NCBI GenBank assembly: GCA_033085395.1 | Contig: JANQBS010000013.1 | Coordinates: forward strand, 248,001-312,000 | Reading direction: 5' to 3' | DNA: 64,000 nucleotides | Origin: Xanthoparmelia taractica | Lineage: Eukaryota; Ascomycota; Lecanoromycetes; Lecanorales; Parmeliaceae | Shown: piece after piece, positions 46,207-56,800 of the stretch | Position numbering within the stretch: position 1 is the stretch's first letter | How the letters are laid out: every line of letters starts with the position of its first letter | The notes under the pieces: generated by a model | The model's database searches: none | What the model saw: only the letters and a program-made list of their open reading frames with translations | Told to the model about the DNA's origin: nothing | Translations under genes and position numbers: made by a program

Positions 46207-47061
46207 ATGGAGTCCAGCTTGTTTGGACGAATTATGAAGATTATCAATTGTCTGAAGTTTACTACCATCTTTGTCATCGGTGCCTGTTTGGCTCAAAGCA
46301 TCGACGACGATATCGACGATCTCAATGATGCCGATGATGCCGTGGGATCCGCTCTCTCCGGCGCCGTAGCCAGCGTCCAATCGGAAGTGGTAGGGACGAG
46401 CCCCAATCACCAAGCTCAGGCGACGAGTCCCAATGTCGAAACGACAGCCAGTAGTCCTCGAACCCTTGCAGCGACATCCACTCCTACCCCTACATCTGCG
46501 ACTACATCCACCACTTCCTCCCAGTCTTCAACAACCTCCACGACCACGTCCACACCTTCAACAACCTCCACGACCTCATCCTCATATTCATCTTCAACAA
46601 CCTCCACGATCACATCTTCATCTTCAACATCCTCCATAGCCAAATCCTCATCCTTGACGACCTCCACAGCCACAACTCCATCGGCAGTTGCATCTCCAGG
46701 CAATCATTCATCCGCTAGAATTGGGATCGGCGTGGGCGTGCCTTTGGGCATTATATTCCTAGCTATCATCGGCTTTTTGATGTTCCGCCACCAAAGGTAT
46801 AAGAAAAATTCGCGTCTCAGGCATCATGGTACTATTGCTGCTGCCGGACTGTATCCTGCCATTGATGAAAGCGACCGTAGGGCAGCAGAGACGGGTCAAA
46901 AGAACATGGCCGATATTGAGAACGAATATGAAACGCAAGGACTTGAGAAGCATAGTGCACATGAGATCCAAGGGACTGAAATACCGGCTTATTCGAGGGA
47001 GCTGATTGGATCACCAGGGTTGCGGCGGCAGGAGCTTCCGAGTAGGGATGGCTTTGTGTAA
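46207..47061 (+). CDS. Ser/Thr-rich single-pass cell-surface protein
   Basis: Single exon, 284 residues from 46207. The better start may be the ATG at 46234, because the residues after it (MKIINCLKFTTIFVIGACLA) form a clear signal peptide. An acidic patch (SIDDDIDDLNDADDAV) follows, then about 100 residues almost wholly Ser and Thr, likely O-mannosylated. An 18-base unit (CTTCAACAACCTCCACGA) repeats at 46526, 46556 and 46592. A single membrane helix, IGVGVPLGIIFLAIIGFLMF, is followed by basic stop-transfer residues (RHQRYKK) and a 75-residue cytoplasmic tail. The layout matches fungal wall-stress sensors and mucin-like proteins of the Mid2/Wsc general type, but no WSC or other named domain is present, so the function stays open. 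Confidence 0.8.
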   Translation: MESSLFGRIMKIINCLKFTTIFVIGACLAQSIDDDIDDLNDADDAVGSALSGAVASVQSEVVGTSPNHQAQATSPNVETTASSPRTLAATSTPTPTSATTSTTSSQSSTTSTTTSTPSTTSTTSSSYSSSTTSTITSSSSTSSIAKSSSLTTSTATTPSAVASPGNHSSARIGIGVGVPLGIIFLAIIGFLMFRHQRYKKNSRLRHHGTIAAAGLYPAIDESDRRAAETGQKNMADIENEYETQGLEKHSAHEIQGTEIPAYSRELIGSPGLRRQELPSRDGFV

Positions 47062-49124
47062 ACTTCCTTGATCGCTTTGTTATTTACCTTATCATCATAT
47101 CGACATGTCCCCACCACATTGTACCACCTGATTAGAGGACCCTCGTTTCAACACAGCGAACAGTCAATGATTCCACGATGATTTCCATCTCCGCAACCCA
47201 CCAATCTTAGACATACTGGAATCGTCACCTCGCGAAGATACCTCACACCCATTTCGATCGCCGTGGACACAGCTGCGGTGATGATCGCTTCACAAAATCC
47301 AACAAGACGATACCGAAGCTCCGGAACATGAGACGCTCAGAGCATAGTCTTCTTGATGCTTTCAATGTTCGAAATCAGCATTGTTCAACTAAGGCTCTAC
47401 AATGCATTTCCGTTTCGCTGCATGTCCTCAGATCGTGATCCTGAAAAATGTCAAAAAAATTTGACGTTGCCCATATGCATGACCTTTACTACAATCTCCT
47501 TATATCAATCAGAGAGCGTCGATTTACTATAAGGTTGATAGGTCAATTGTACGCGACTGATGTACGAGACCCTTCTGGAGACGTTTAGAAATGCCATCAA
47601 CATCATTACCCTCCCAGCGGAAAAGAACGTAGCGACGGCCGAGCGAGCTGTTGCTCTGATAGTTTGGCAGCTTCCCAAAGACAGGAAGAGTAGTTTATTG
47701 ACCAGAGTTTTAGAGACCAAACCCCATTAATTGAGCTCACAGCCTTTGATTCTGGAGCGCACGCAGCTGGCTGCCAAGATCTTCAAGATGCAGACTTTGA
47801 GAGCGACGAATGCTTTCCACAGATACGATTACGGAAGCGGAGAAGAAGTGGCTTGATGATGTTGACGGCGGCAAGCAGTTCCATGTCAAACCTTTGCCAC
47901 TCCCTCAGACTGATAACGGAGTCGAGGTAGGGGACTTAGCCATGTAAGTGGGATATGAAGCTAGCGGAGGAACACAAAGTACCCATATAACTTGTTTCAG
48001 CACTCCGATAGGGCAAAATATTTACTTACCATCACCATGACTTTCTTTGTTCTGACCAGTGTCACCATCCAAGTCAAGGGAAGCTGTCATGTAGCGTACG
48101 ATACGAGGGTTCTCATTTGTGGTTTCTAAGGGGGTCCCGGGGGGAAGTCAAGACGATCTGCCTGAATTTTGAACCTTCATCTCTAGGTATGAGTTGGCGA
48201 TGATCAAGACTGTCCTTTGTTCGACCCTAATACCTCAATAATCTCGCTTAATGCAACCCACATCCAGTGTGGCATCGCTAGCAAAGGGTAAATATACCGT
48301 ATCGCCGAAGTCGGCAAGTGGCATTGAACGCTTTGCCTCCTCGCGGTCTCGAGGTGAGTGCCGTCTACCAGGTCCTCCAAGACGGGTACTTGAGGGTTTG
48401 ACTTCTTATACCGAACAAGGTGTGCGGTTCCAATCCGGAAAGCCCTTCAATGGTGCGGGAGTGTAGTGATGGAGCGGTATCTCGGCTCTGCTGAGAGACC
48501 TGATCATTCCTGGGAACCAAACACCTCAGATCGAAGACCTCATCCCAGTCCGCACGTGATACACAAAGATGCAGAGGGTATGATTGGAGACGAAGGTATT
48601 GACGTAAGGACGGATGCATCCAATGAAGGTAAGACTCACCCAGTATAACGCCTTGAAGTCCGGTCCACAACTTTCTCAAGTTGGACTGTCTATGCTGCTT
48701 TCCACTGCAGGCACCTTGTGACTCACAGAGTACACCAACTACTATGAGATTTGGACATCACCATTAGGGGCTGTAGTCACCACTCAGGAGAAGGGCTGTT
48801 GACAGCCCAAGAGTTCTAAGCGTGGATCCTACCATATTTGTGGTAGCCTTCAGATTGCTCCTTCTAAGGAGTCCCTTTATAGTCTTCAACCTGCAGCCTT
48901 GCCGCATGAGCGACTCAAACCCTTGTACTTAAGGAGACTAAGGTAGCTTTCAGAAAAGTTCTTACCTTTCATTCCACCAAATCCTCGTTGGCAGGCTCAA
49001 CCGACACCCAGATTTCAACTGTTCCCAAGCAGCGTCGGGGTCTGCTACAGGCTTGACTACCAACACAAATAGCGCCTCAATGCGAACCCCACTCTCCGAT
49101 ATCGACAGAAGTTCCTGAGTCTCC
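47062..49124. other. Gene-poor stretch with broken + strand frames
   Basis: No intact gene. Short + strand pieces have coding-like composition, for example around 47560-47725 (NIITLPAEKNVATAERAVAL) and 47813-47950 (KKWLDDVDGGKQFHVKPLPL then PQTDNGVEVGDLAM), but stops and frame changes separate them and I could not join them through convincing introns. They may be the 5' part of the decayed gene that follows. Confidence 0.4.
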
Positions 49125-50937
49125 TTGGGAGGCTCAGCCGGTCCCCAAATCTCAAGTAATCCTTCATCAGCATCGACATCTGCAGCAAGCTTGACAAGTA
49201 TCGAAAGTTATAACGGCTCTCCCAGCGTGCTCACACGCTCGATCTTCGAGTGCGATTACAAATACCTCGAAGACCACATCGGTCTCAAGAATCTCAAACA
49301 CTACAAAATCACAACGGCCTCCTCTAGCAATATATACGATTCGAGTAAGACCACAGAAGCTCCAACAACGAATGCTCTGACTCAGCCATCCCAAAACATG
49401 GAAGGTCATAGTCCATCAATACCATTAGGTTCCAAGGTGAAATCCGTAATTGGTCCTGCGATTGCGGCAAACACATCCAGTACTGCGTTATTATTGTCAA
49501 GCTAAGTCGTCTCGCAGGCTTCGAGTGGCAGCACAACGTCTTTGAATTCAAGAGCATATTCAAGCTCGGCTTCTCACATGCTTCAAGCGACAGCCGGACG
49601 TCTCCAGAGTCAGGCGCACTGGGGAATGGGTGAGACAGTGGTGTCGCAGTATTCCCAGTGTCTTCTGCAACATTCGAAAGTCCCACCTTGTCCCAAGGAT
49701 CGATTACAACCAGAAGTATTTTGACACATCTGAGGATTGGTGGCGATTCGACATTAAGCACATTTATAGTATTCATTAACGCTTCTGGGTTGTCATCCCA
49801 GGCGGATATCTTCGATTGGTGAATCAGCTGAGCATCCTGTACAGGACTCTGAACCTAAGAGCACCTTGTTGCCTCAAGATCGTGATCTTTATCGACCACC
49901 AGCGATGAGAACCAGGCGTATACTAACCCTAAGAGCGCGACCTGCATCAATGAAAGCTCAGCCTAAATCCACCACCGAGGTTCTCAACGAACAAATTATC
50001 TTTCACCCTCACCAATATTATTACAGACGTTCTCCAGAGTACCATAGTGCAGCTCAGAGCACTCCTTTCCGCTATCAACATGGGACCGTTTCTGGCGAAC
50101 AGTCTGCAACGCTGAATGCGCAAGCTACCATGCAGTAACAAGGCTCCCCTGGCGAGACTTCTGCCAATGTGTCACCTAGTTCTTCTTCAAAGTCACATAA
50201 TAGTGGGTCGGCTGTCGTGACCAGCACAAATGCCCAAGGAAGTCAATCTGTCCGTACCGTTCCGGTAGCGCTGATTAGAGTGCCATTCGGGACGACCAAC
50301 AAAAGATGCAAATCCATGGTCACTGAAAGCATTTTGACAGCTGCAGCCACTGCATCAGTCAATAACGTCATCACCTCAATCACAGCTCCTGATAGCACGG
50401 TGCTCCAGACTTCGCAGGTACCAGCCACATTCCCAAGACCCTGCGGTTGTCATCAAATCTGCATTTTTAACCGTCCAGTGCCGCCAATGCAGTCAGCGCT
50501 GCCGACCAGAATTATGCAAGGCCCGACCAAGACCGGCTCGGGTGATCTCCTAATAAATATTCGGACAATTTCTCCCAATAAGGACATTCTCGGCAAAGGG
50601 GCTACGGGCTCAAGCACCGCGCCCAGGCCAAATCATCCGAGCCGATCTGCGAAAGAGATGCCACAACCGACCGCAGGTGCAAGCCCCCAAGACGCCACTG
50701 CAGCTGGGAGCCCGCACTCCGCGCATCGCGCTGCAGACCGGCTATTTCGCCGTTCCAAATCCTAACAACGCCCGATCCGGGAATGGTGAAGGTGAACAAG
50801 CACCAAAACAGCAATGGACGGCGCAGGGAAGAAAAGGCCATCAACAATCCCATTCATCTCGGGGATCTGGCTCCTCGACCACAGCTCCTCGGCTTTGGCT
50901 ACTTGCAACACTTCTGAGCTACAGCGCAGTTTGGTAG
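49125..50937 (+). pseudogene. Probable decayed Ser/Thr/Pro-rich secreted-protein gene
   Basis: Three + strand frames in series (49125-49505, about 49770-50138 and 50169-50765, the last two in the same frame) are rich in Ser, Thr, Pro, Ala and Gln, like fungal wall glycoproteins. The second and third are separated only by one TAA at 50136-50138 inside CAG-TAA-CAA, which would be Gln if the T were C. A further frame change leads to a hydrophobic end (RLWLLATLLSYSAVW then stop at 50937) that resembles a GPI-anchor signal. No known domain is visible. An alternative is a real gene with several unusual introns, which I cannot exclude. Confidence 0.35.
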
Positions 50938-52151
50938 CGGATACGATCAGCTACCTTAGCCAACCCTTGTCCGGCCGCCGCTGGTCGCCGAAAAACGCCA
51001 GCACCATCGCCCAGTGTTTCTAGGACAGAGTCGCCATTCACTCACAACCGACGCACACACAAAAATAAAAAAACTAAAAAATAAAAAATAAAAAGAGGCA
51101 AGCGCTCAAGTTCCCAGCTCAACGATCTAATTCACGAAAATCCAAGCAGGACCTTGTTCGCCCGCTCCTCCGCCAGGCTCGCCGTCTTCGCAGCAGCAGC
51201 AGTCAGGTCTCTTGCCGGACAGATGTGCTCTACCTACCTATAGAGCCTGTGGGAGGGGGAGGGAGTGATTTCACACGAGCGGACTCATTAATTACCAGTT
51301 GTTCTTTCTTTCTTGCTTCGTGGAGACGACGGTCTGTATCCTTTTTTTATTTATGTGTTTTTTTGGCTGTATACGAACGGGCGTTGAGGGTATGGGATGG
51401 GATGGGATGGGGTGGGGTTATCGGGTGATGTCGATGTCAATGGATGAATAATGAAGGAGTGGAGGGGGGGAGGGATGGGGATGTTGCTGTGTATATACGT
51501 ATTTGTATGTATATATATAGAGAGAGAGAGAGAGAGATGTAATCGTAATGCGCCTTAGCAGATTGATACTTCTTGATCTTGATCTTGATCTTTCCATTTC
51601 CACTCTTGGAGCGGTGACGGCATTCTTTGGACAAAGCGATGGAATCTCGCTATATATACATATATATATGTATATATTTGATGCAACCAGCAGATATCTG
51701 GTTCCTGATGATGATTTTCCATTTCGTCTCTGGTTCAGAGCGAGTGCGGCCAATCTTGTCCATTTGTGTACAAGGTAGCTATCCTGCGTTCTTAGTCCGG
51801 ATCTAATAATCCTTTTCTAATATTTTATCTGCCAAGGTAATTCTTGTTTTCTTTGCGCTGTCTCTGGCATTGTGATTTAGGCTATGAAGTTATCTTATAT
51901 GGTGACGTGGAGGAATTGATGAGGGAGTACGTGTGTATGTGTGACTAGAAATGAGAAAAAAGCCTGAGAAGGCGTGATTAAAGAATGAAACAGAAAGCTC
52001 GCTCGTTTCCACAACACCACCTTCAACCCAACAAACGTCCATGTATCCTTTCACACCCATTATCCTTTCATGAATTACAAACAATATCTAATTCCAGACC
52101 CAACCGGGATTCCAACCAACTCCCCCTTGCTCCTCCTCCACCCCTCCATCA
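50938..52151. other. Low-complexity intergenic
   Basis: No gene. Contains an A-rich tract (51060-51095), GATGG repeats (51395-51420), and microsatellites at 51509-51537 and 51650-51680. The FAD-oxidase 3' end lies at its right edge. Confidence 0.5.
51509..51537. repeat. TA then GA microsatellite
   Basis: A short (TA)n run passes directly into a (GA)n run of about nine units. Confidence 0.85.
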
Positions 52152-53923
52152 TTAAAACTTGGGCACATTGTACGTCGCCTCCAACGCATTGTAGTGCGAA
52201 AACAACCGGTGGGGGTCGTAGAGGTTCTTGAGCTCATTCAGCCGCGGCAGCTTGCGCTCCGCGTACCAGCCCAGCGGCCCTTCGTCGCCGTGCCCGTAGT
52301 TGACGTAGACTTCAATGTTGTCGGTGCTGGCGCCGCTCGTGGGGATGAAGAGGCCGCGCGCGTGGCGGCCGATTTCGGAGGCGGCGGGCCCGAGGGAGGA
52401 GTTTCGGAAGCCGACGTCGAGGAGGCTGGGAGGGGGGAAGGCGAGGGTTAGTTTTTTTTCTTTGAAGGGGGATTGGGGATTGGAGGGTGGGGGTTCTTTG
52501 CACTCACAAGCGTGCGACGGCGTTGCGGTATGGATAGGCGGTTGCGTCGTCAGGGATCGATTGGACGACTCGAGAGGCGTACATGTCTATTGCGAGGAAC
52601 GATCCACGAAAGGCGGGGTACTGCGCGTAGACGGTGTCCATGTAGTTGACTGCGCTGATGAGGGTGGGGACGTCGATTTGGTAGAGGTTCAAGCCCCAGA
52701 CGCTGTGCAAGTTGCCCTTTATGCAGGCGAGGGCGTCGACGCCGAATCTGGCCGAGGTCTCAATGTCTTTCCAGGGGATCATGGTGATGTTCTGTTCAAA
52801 AGGCCCGAGGTCTATCAGTGGCTGGATGAGCGCTAGACCCTCCTCCAATGGGCCAACGTAAATGAAGTTGGCGAAAAGATAAGTCTGCATGTATTTTTAG
52901 TTGGCGCTCATGAGGTGGCTGCGAGACGACTTACGCCTCCGAATTCCTCGTTGTAGGCTATGGCTATGTCGATTGAAAATGCGTCCGGTTGGTTGCCGGT
53001 AAAAGACCGCGCGAACTCGTAGAGGGATGCATTCAGACTGGCGTGGAACCTGAAATCTGCGCTCATGGCCTGGCCGTTGTTGGTGAAATCATACACTGTG
53101 TAGGTGGCTGACGTGACGATGCCAAAATTGAAGCCTGCACCTCGCATTCCCCACCAGAGGTTCGGGTGGCTTGTTGCTGAAACATCGATCAGGGAGCCAG
53201 TACCTGTTACTAGTCTGACTGATTGCAGAGCATCGACCTCAAGACCATGCAGACCGCCGTAGGGTCCGACACCGCCACCGAGTGAAGCTCCAACTATGCC
53301 AACGCAGGAGCACGAGCCAACTTCTTTAAACCAACCCGTGAGTGTATGATCCTTGCATGGTGATGAGGAGGATAACAATGATGATGAATTACGTACGGAA
53401 TTCCTTTCCAGCGTCGTATAACGGCCCCGTAATGTTGGCAAAATGGACCGATCCACCAACAGTCATGGTGTTGGCATTTGGGTCGATGGAGACGGTGTTG
53501 AAGTGACCAAGGTCGATCTCAATCCCGCTCCGGACCGTACCCAGAGTTGCTGAGTAGCCGTGCCCACCGCCTGTGCCAAGAAATGATATGTTGTGACGGT
53601 AAGCATATTCGATCTGTTTGCCGGACTATTAGCGGCATCGGATCGTAGATTTCTCTAGGCTGACTCTTGCCTGAGTGGGATAGACGAACAATTTTCTGGA
53701 CATCAAGATCGGTAGTCGGTTTTACGGAAACAATGTACGTTGGTGCGCTAAAAGCGTTCCATCTTTGGGTAGTCTCGAGGGTGTAATTGCTCTCAGAGGG
53801 AAGGTAAACGGCGGAGGTTTTTGACAGGTGGCTCCTGAAATAGGAGGCTATTTCAGGACCCGTCTGAGCAAGTACGGTAGCAAGGATGGAGAGAAGTGTG
53901 AAGATGGACAGTGAGAAGTTCAT
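52152..53923 (-). CDS. Secreted FAD-linked oxidase (berberine-bridge-like)
   Basis: Flavin oxidoreductase of the PCMH/BBE group; members oxidise alcohols, sugars or alkaloid and polyketide intermediates with O2. Five exons (53690-53923, 53397-53613, 52935-53323, 52508-52884, 52152-52425) give 496 residues. A signal peptide is visible (MNFSLSIFTLLSILATVLAQ). The FAD domain has FLGTGGGHGYSATLG, whose His is the first flavin-attachment residue in bicovalent members, and VGSCSCVGIVGASLGGGVG, whose second Cys (the one in CVG) is the other. LWWGMRGAGFNFGIVTSATY is the usual FAD-binding segment. The BBE-type C-terminus reads LYDPHRLFSHYNALEA. The nearest intact genes on the right are a Zn2Cys6 regulator and a polyketide synthase, so a tailoring role is possible but unproven. 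Confidence 0.92.
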
Positions 53924-54488
53924 GGCCTTGGACGATTTCGATTCGGCAGAACTAGTGCTCGCAGGTGAGGGTTGAGAATTAAAAGTCTATAGACCAAATG
54001 CCGTTTGTCACGAAAGCGCAATTGATTTAAACAAAAAGTAACAGAGATCATATGCAAGATGATGGCCCATTCCCGACATCATCATCGACCGGAAGAGACT
54101 CAACCGAATTCGTAGGGTGCAAGATGCCCATTCCAATACGCCTCCGCCACAGGTAAGATCTGACGGTTAAAGTAGGTGAGAATCTAGTAAAAGATCTGAC
54201 GATGATAACACTCTTAGCCTATTTGTCTTTCTTTCCTAGTTAGAAGATTGGCATAAGTCGAATGGTAAGTCCTAATGGGGGAGGAGAAAGGTGGCCGGCC
54301 ATACACATATGGATAGATGAGGTCCACTGGTAAGGGTTGATTGGATCAAGAAAAGGAATACGAGCTGCATTCTGGCGAAAAGAGTAAATGAGTGCGTAAA
54401 AGAGTGGGGGGACGCAGATGTGTTGCTCGAGTTGGGGTAAGTTGAGTAGGTCTGACTCTGCATATATGATGTATGTGTGCGTTGTGAT

Positions 54489-54530
54489 AGAGAGAGAGAG
54501 AGAGAGGGTGAGAGAGAGTGAGAGAGCGAG
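54489..54530. repeat. (GA)n microsatellite
   Basis: About 40 bases of GA repeats with a few interruptions (GGTG, GTG, CG). Confidence 0.85.
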
Positions 54531-54630
54531 GCTGAATATGTTGCAAGTGAAGGGGTAACAAGTTCATAGGTCGGTAGAGGGGGGGGTTTAAGGTAGACTA
54601 AGGTTCGGATACCTTAGCCTTATCCTAAAG

Positions 54631-54651
54631 CATACCTTAGCTTAAGGTATG
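54631..54651. repeat. Perfect 9-bp-arm palindrome
   Basis: CATACCTTA, a GCT loop, and TAAGGTATG. It sits in a short stretch rich in CCTTAG words. Confidence 0.7.
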
Positions 54652-54984
54652 CGACTCCTCCGGGTATGCTCAGCCTATAGCATAAGTACAAAAGTATAAG
54701 GAGAAGTATGCTCAATAATATACCTAGCTATACTTCTTCTATTTGGTACCCTGCCCAACTTTGCCAAAGGGGCATATGCTCAAGTACGAAGTATGCATGG
54801 AATATAATCGTCTAAGGTGCTGATGCTTCGGACATCGGTGAATTCTTAGGCACATCGCCGCAGAAAATCCCTGACGTGGTTTTCGGAGGCCACGGGGGGT
54901 TTCGGTAAGGCGCTATCGCTGTCGGCTTAAGGGAAGTGCTAAGGACCCACCTTAACTTCCTTAGGTACCTTAGGGCCCCCTCTT

Positions 54985-55012
54985 CGCGGGCTCGGCTCGG
55001 ATCCCGCCCGCG
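54985..55012. repeat. GC-rich hairpin
   Basis: CGCGGGC at 54985-54991 pairs with GCCCGCG at 55006-55012 across a 14-base loop. Confidence 0.6.
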
Positions 55013-55858
55013 GTAGTTAATAAGCTCCAGGCGTTCTTCACCCATTGTGCATATGGCGAAACAGCTTGTACTTCGTACAGAACCCCAGCTGGTCGTCAGC
55101 AAGCCAATGCGCCATAACAGCCCCGAAAATGGCCTCCAAAGTCAAAGCGCAAGACTTAAGACCCGAGACGGCGAGAACCTAACCACGGAAACGCTCGGCT
55201 GGACAGCTTTAAGCCTATTAGCGGTCGCCCAAAGACCCTGCTTAGCGTAACCCTAACGTATGACCTGCCGCCTAACAAGCACCTCTTTCTGGTATATTCG
55301 ACGCTGATTGTCGATCTAAGACGTCTATCTTATACGTGCTATAATTATACGACCGTTTGTTAAAAGCAATGCTGTATTAATTATACGTAGGACTATCTGC
55401 CGGCGAAGAGTACTTTGGAAATAAGGCAACAAACCGGTTAAAACCCAAGTATCGAAAATCCGTGGCCACACCGTTGGCTCATCCCAGCAAAAGTCGCTGG
55501 GATAATTTATCCTTCCAGATACTAGAACGTATTGAGAGGTTCTATGCGAGTAACCTTTAGCTTGAGGGTCACTCGAGTCTACTGTAGCCTCGTGCATAAC
55601 GCATTATGCCAAGAAAAACACCGTCTTTTCACGTGGAGTTCCCCTTGCCCAAAACACCCATCCGTATAATCGACTCGTTCTCTTTCAATGAGCACTACTC
55701 GTCGATAACTGGTTGTGATAAGCTCAGTTCCAAAGCTCATCAATTCTTGTTTCAGCCTAAGAGCCAAAGCTCTGCACGGTGTTGTTGTATTAAGTGGACC
55801 TTTCAACTACCGGATCATCGCGACCCTATCCATTGATTGACTTCACGCCGGCCGCGTG

Positions 55859-56800
55859 CTATCTGTCACCCACTGCCTCGCAATGTCCCTCCACCATGTC
55901 CTCATTCAGCTCCACATCGCTAGCTTTTCCATCCTCGATACGTAACGCGATCGATAGGCATTCCCTCCTTCCTCAACAAGCTCGCGACCCACGCAAGGGC
56001 GAGCTGAGCTGCAGTGCATTTCCTCTTTTGGGCCAAATTCACAACTTCCTCGACGAGCTCCATGTTGTTTTCAAATTTGGGTACTTAGAAGCGTGGTAGC
56101 ATCCTTCGGAGGTCCTTTTCTGAGATAACTGTCAAATATTCTGATTTGCCAGCTCAACATAATGGGGCCGATGGGGCAGTAGCTATCGGTAGAGTATCAG
56201 TTACGAACAGCATGATCACTCACTGAACACACGCAATAGTTGGAGCATTCAAGTCCACGCCTTGGCGATTCCCTCGAATAAGGGTTCCCTATAGAAGAGA
56301 GAGGCATCGACCTGTACAGCCACGATTTTCGTAATCTGCGCCGCTGCGCGAATAGTAGTTCTATCCGCATTACCTCGGACCTCGGACAGAGCGACCCTGC
56401 CAATCATGCCCTCGTTTACTAGCTCTTCCAGTGTAAGGTAGCTAGCGTAGCCTCACAGGGAGTATTTGGGTCTCGACGTCCACATTCAAACACATTGATC
56501 TTGCCTTTCCCACCCAGCATATCCAGACAACGTTCTACGCTCTGCCTCACGGACTTCGGGCTACCATGGGAAATCAAGCCTGGTTGGAGAGCACCCTTGA
56601 TGTTTAGTAACACTTTGTCGATGTCTTCAGGATACTTGATGAAGTACTTCTCCAACAGGGTAAGAAATTTATATCCGGCGACGGCCCGTAGAGTTCGGCA
56701 CCATCCCATAGGTTGCCCATTGTAGACACAGCTGCGGGCATTGCGGCTGACGGATTCGTCTCCGGATGGCATGTTAAATCAAAAAGGGCGATCGGCAGTC
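55859..56800 (-). pseudogene. Aldo-keto reductase pseudogene (pyridoxal reductase-like)
   Basis: Reading the minus strand across several frames recovers most of an AKR of the pyridoxine dehydrogenase type in correct order: LTCHPETNPSAAMPAAV, NLWDGAELYGPSPDINFL, LLEKYFIKYPEDIDKVLLNI, GSPKSVRQSVERCLDMLGGK, INVFECGRRDPNTPCEATLA, EELVNEGMIGRVALSEVRG, VAVQVDASLFYREPLFEGIA, MELVEEVVNLAQKRKCTAAQ, AWVASLLRKGG, then a C-terminal EAVGDR before TAG at 55859-55861. The frame shifts at least four times (for example just before EELVNEG, after GIAKAW, and between QLAL and AWVA), and in-frame stops occur. The catalytic Tyr lies in ELYG. The N-terminal start is lost. Nothing suggests the breaks are introns. 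It lies between the FAD oxidase and the polyketide regulator. Confidence 0.88.

Larger units (their letters stand above)
53924..55858. other. Gene-poor region with small palindromes
   Basis: No gene supported. It contains a (GA)n run at 54489-54530, a 21-base palindrome at 54631-54651, and a GC-rich hairpin at 54985-55012. Minus-strand frames at 54812-55102 and 55325-55597 have no recognised similarity. CCTTAG/CTAAGG-type words recur between 54590 and 54980. Confidence 0.4.

Noticed and set aside
48365..48679. 104-codon minus-strand frame
   Set aside because: No recognisable domain and overlaps + strand fragments of the decayed region; treated as chance.
55250..55262. CCCTAAC word suggesting telomere repeat
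   Set aside because: A single unit only; no tandem TTAGGG array.
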